Part shown: positions 62,839 to 64,000 of the stretch, piece after piece
Numbering within the stretch: the first letter of the stretch is position 1
Layout of the letters: each line of letters starts with the position of its first letter
Source of the DNA: Rhodospirillales bacterium
Lineage (GTDB): Bacteria; Pseudomonadota; Alphaproteobacteria; Rhodospirillales; WMHbin7
DNA: 64,000 nucleotides
Reading direction: 5' to 3'
NCBI GenBank assembly: GCA_016215555.1
Contig: JACRJC010000006.1
Location: 37,395-101,394 of the forward strand
Program-made: the position numbers and the translations under genes
The notes under the pieces: generated by a model
The model's input: the letters and a program-made list of their open reading frames with translations, nothing else
Databases searched by the model: none
Told to the model about the DNA's origin: nothing

Positions 62839-62888
62839 GTTTAACTCCGCGCCACTGTGTGACTTGGAGTTAAACGATCGTGCGCTAG
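62825..62888. repeat. 64-bp dispersed palindromic element, copy B
   Basis: Same element as 31773-31836. Here the inner arms are perfect (TTTAACTCC with GGAGTTAAA, 17-base loop) and the outer arms are AGCGAACGAT and CGATCGTGCGCT. It lies only 11 bases from the 66-bp element. Confidence 0.75.
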
Positions 62889-62922
62889 ACCAGGCAGAAT
62901 CAGGAAGGACGGCGCCGCCAAA

Positions 62923-63780
62923 TTACAGCCCCTTCTCGACCGCTTGGGCATAAAGGGCGCGCAGGCGCAGCGTCATCGGGCCGGGCTTGCCATCGCCCAC
63001 CGGCTTGCCGTCGATCCTGGTGATCGGCAAAGCCCAACTGGTGGCGCTGGTCAGGAAGGCTTCCTTGGCCTTCAAAGCCTCGGCGGGCTTGAAGGGACGT
63101 TCGACCGGCTTCAGCCCGGCTTCCTTGGCCAAGGCCAGAATGGCGCGCCTTGTGACGCCGGCCAGAATCGGCGCGCCCAAGGGCCGGGTCACGATCTCGC
63201 CCTTGTCGGTCACGATCCAGGCGTTGGTGGACGAGCCCTCGGTGACATAACCCTTGTCGTCGAGCAGCCAGGCTTCATAGGCGCCCATGTCCTTGGCCGC
63301 CTGCTTGGCCAGGATGTTGGGCAGCAGGGAGACCGATTTGATGTCGCAGCGCTTCCAGCGCAGATCGGGCATGGTGACGACGGCCACGCCCTTTTCCAAA
63401 AGCTCGGGCGAAACCGGCTTCATATTCTTGGCCGTCACCACCAGGGCCGGCGGCACGCCGGGCTTGGGAAATCCGTGGTCGCGGCGCGAGACCCCTCTGG
63501 TGATCTGCAGATACAACAGACCGTTGGTCAGTCGGTTCAAGGCCACCATGCGTTTCAGGATATGTTTGAGCGCTGCTTTCGAGACCGGCCAGGCCAGGCT
63601 CATTTCCTTCAGCGAATAGTCAAGCCGGGCCAGATGCGCTTCCTCGTCGATGGCATGGCCGTTGGCGACGGCGACGACCTCGTAAACGCCGTCGGCGAAC
63701 TGATAACCCCGGTCCTCGACATGCACGCCGGCCACGCTTAAGGGCAGATACTGGCCGTTGACATAGGCGTAGCGGCTCAT
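62923..63780 (-). CDS. class IV aminotransferase (D-amino-acid transaminase-like)
   Basis: 285 residues, PLP fold type IV. YVNGQYLPLSVAGVHVEDRG and YQFADGVYEVVAV open the chain; the cofactor Lys is in CDIKSVSLLPN; EGSSTNAWIV follows. LLYLQITRGVSRRDHGFP resembles D-alanine transaminase, which makes D-Glu or D-Ala for the cell wall; branched-chain aminotransferase is less likely. ATG at 63780 is used; a TTG at 63789 lies too close to GGGAG. Confidence 0.9.
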   Translation of the reverse strand: MSRYAYVNGQYLPLSVAGVHVEDRGYQFADGVYEVVAVANGHAIDEEAHLARLDYSLKEMSLAWPVSKAALKHILKRMVALNRLTNGLLYLQITRGVSRRDHGFPKPGVPPALVVTAKNMKPVSPELLEKGVAVVTMPDLRWKRCDIKSVSLLPNILAKQAAKDMGAYEAWLLDDKGYVTEGSSTNAWIVTDKGEIVTRPLGAPILAGVTRRAILALAKEAGLKPVERPFKPAEALKAKEAFLTSATSWALPITRIDGKPVGDGKPGPMTLRLRALYAQAVEKGL

Positions 63781-63812
63781 CTTAACCAAACTCCCTGTGC
63801 AAAGCCTTTGCC

Positions 63813-63891
63813 TTACCCTGAGGAAGCCGCGTCAGCGGCTGTCTCGAAGGGTGCGGCCACCTCATCCTTCGAGACGCTTCGCTCCTCATGT
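63813..63891. repeat. REP/BIME-like pair of inverted hairpins, copy 4
   Basis: TTACCCTGAGGAAGCCGC...GTCTCGAAGGGTG at 63813-63854 and the opposed CTCATCCTTCGAGACGCTTCGCTCCTCATG at 63861-63890. The second unit is cut short or decayed at its right end. Confidence 0.8.
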
Positions 63892-64000
63892 GTGGACGGC
63901 CCCTGAAAGGCAAGGACATTTTTGACGTTAGATGACCTTGGTCGGTTGCGCTCATGTGTCCGGCCTGTTTGCGCGGTGTTTGCGACCGCTGGCCTTGATG
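63892..64000. other. right edge, nothing assigned
   Basis: About 110 bases. The minus strand is open from the edge to a TGA at 63952-63954 and could be the last 15 codons of a gene outside the window, but this is too short to judge. Confidence 0.3.

Noticed and set aside
63952..64000. Minus-strand frame open to the right edge
   Set aside because: Only about 15 codons are visible, too few to tell a gene end from chance.

Overview
The window looks like the chromosome of a free-living, motile alphaproteobacterium, probably a Rhodospirillales member related to Magnetospirillum or Phaeospirillum. This is inferred from gene content: a periplasmic nitrate reductase operon (napDAGHBC), the dac-tmk-mlaA-holB-metG-tatD-MBL housekeeping block, hfq-hflX, a sigma-54-type promoter in front of a hook-protein gene, many c-di-GMP and two-component proteins, and a G+C-rich base composition with many TTG starts. 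No phage, insertion sequence or CRISPR array is visible.

Layout. 1-2446: 5' two thirds of pyruvate carboxylase (minus strand, runs off the left edge). 2910-8635: napDAGHBC and its terminator. 8790-18252: a sigma-54-type promoter, a 2436-residue protein made almost wholly of about 300 Ser/Thr-rich octapeptides, and directly behind it a TPR/O-GlcNAc-transferase-like (GT41) glycosyltransferase. 18396-19803: an ECF sigma factor, membrane anti-sigma and periplasmic sensor (CnrHYX-like) opposite an EF-hand protein. 20792-22225: an isolated FlgE-like hook protein. 22544-34955: a lower-G+C signalling island with a Cache histidine kinase, CheY-like regulator, [NiFe]-hydrogenase small and large subunits, endopeptidase, soluble hybrid kinase, GAF/HD-GYP protein and a convergent HBM-PAS hybrid kinase, next to tRNA-Ser(UGA). 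35580-37998: a Nudix/DUF47/PiT phosphate operon. 38008-48139: cell-wall and DNA/translation housekeeping genes. 48373-52622: a small membrane protein, then a Fur-box-like site and a ferric-iron ABC transporter. 52663-58735: mazG, an MFS transporter, a lipoprotein, an SDR enzyme, an inositol-phosphatase-family protein, hflX and hfq. 59059-64000: a PAS-GGDEF-EAL-CZB protein, a HAD phosphatase, an alpha/beta hydrolase with a damaged 5' end, and a D-amino-acid-type aminotransferase.

Two systems deserve most attention. One is the giant octapeptide protein paired with its own GT41 enzyme: a candidate cytoplasmically O-glycosylated surface or filament glycoprotein, possibly expressed with the flagellar genes. 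The other is the hydrogenase island. Its small subunit resembles HupU/HoxB H2 sensors but has Asp where a proximal-cluster Cys is expected. Its large subunit keeps a C-terminal extension with a dedicated protease. The genes are tightly coupled to a cytoplasmic hybrid kinase and an HD-GYP protein, which suggests H2 (or redox) control of c-di-GMP. Two hybrid kinases in the island share an unnamed C-terminal domain behind the receiver.

Small palindromic repeats are scattered through the window: four BIME-like REP pairs, two copies of a 64-bp element, and a 66-bp hairpin that appears to have replaced the first strand of a hydrolase gene.
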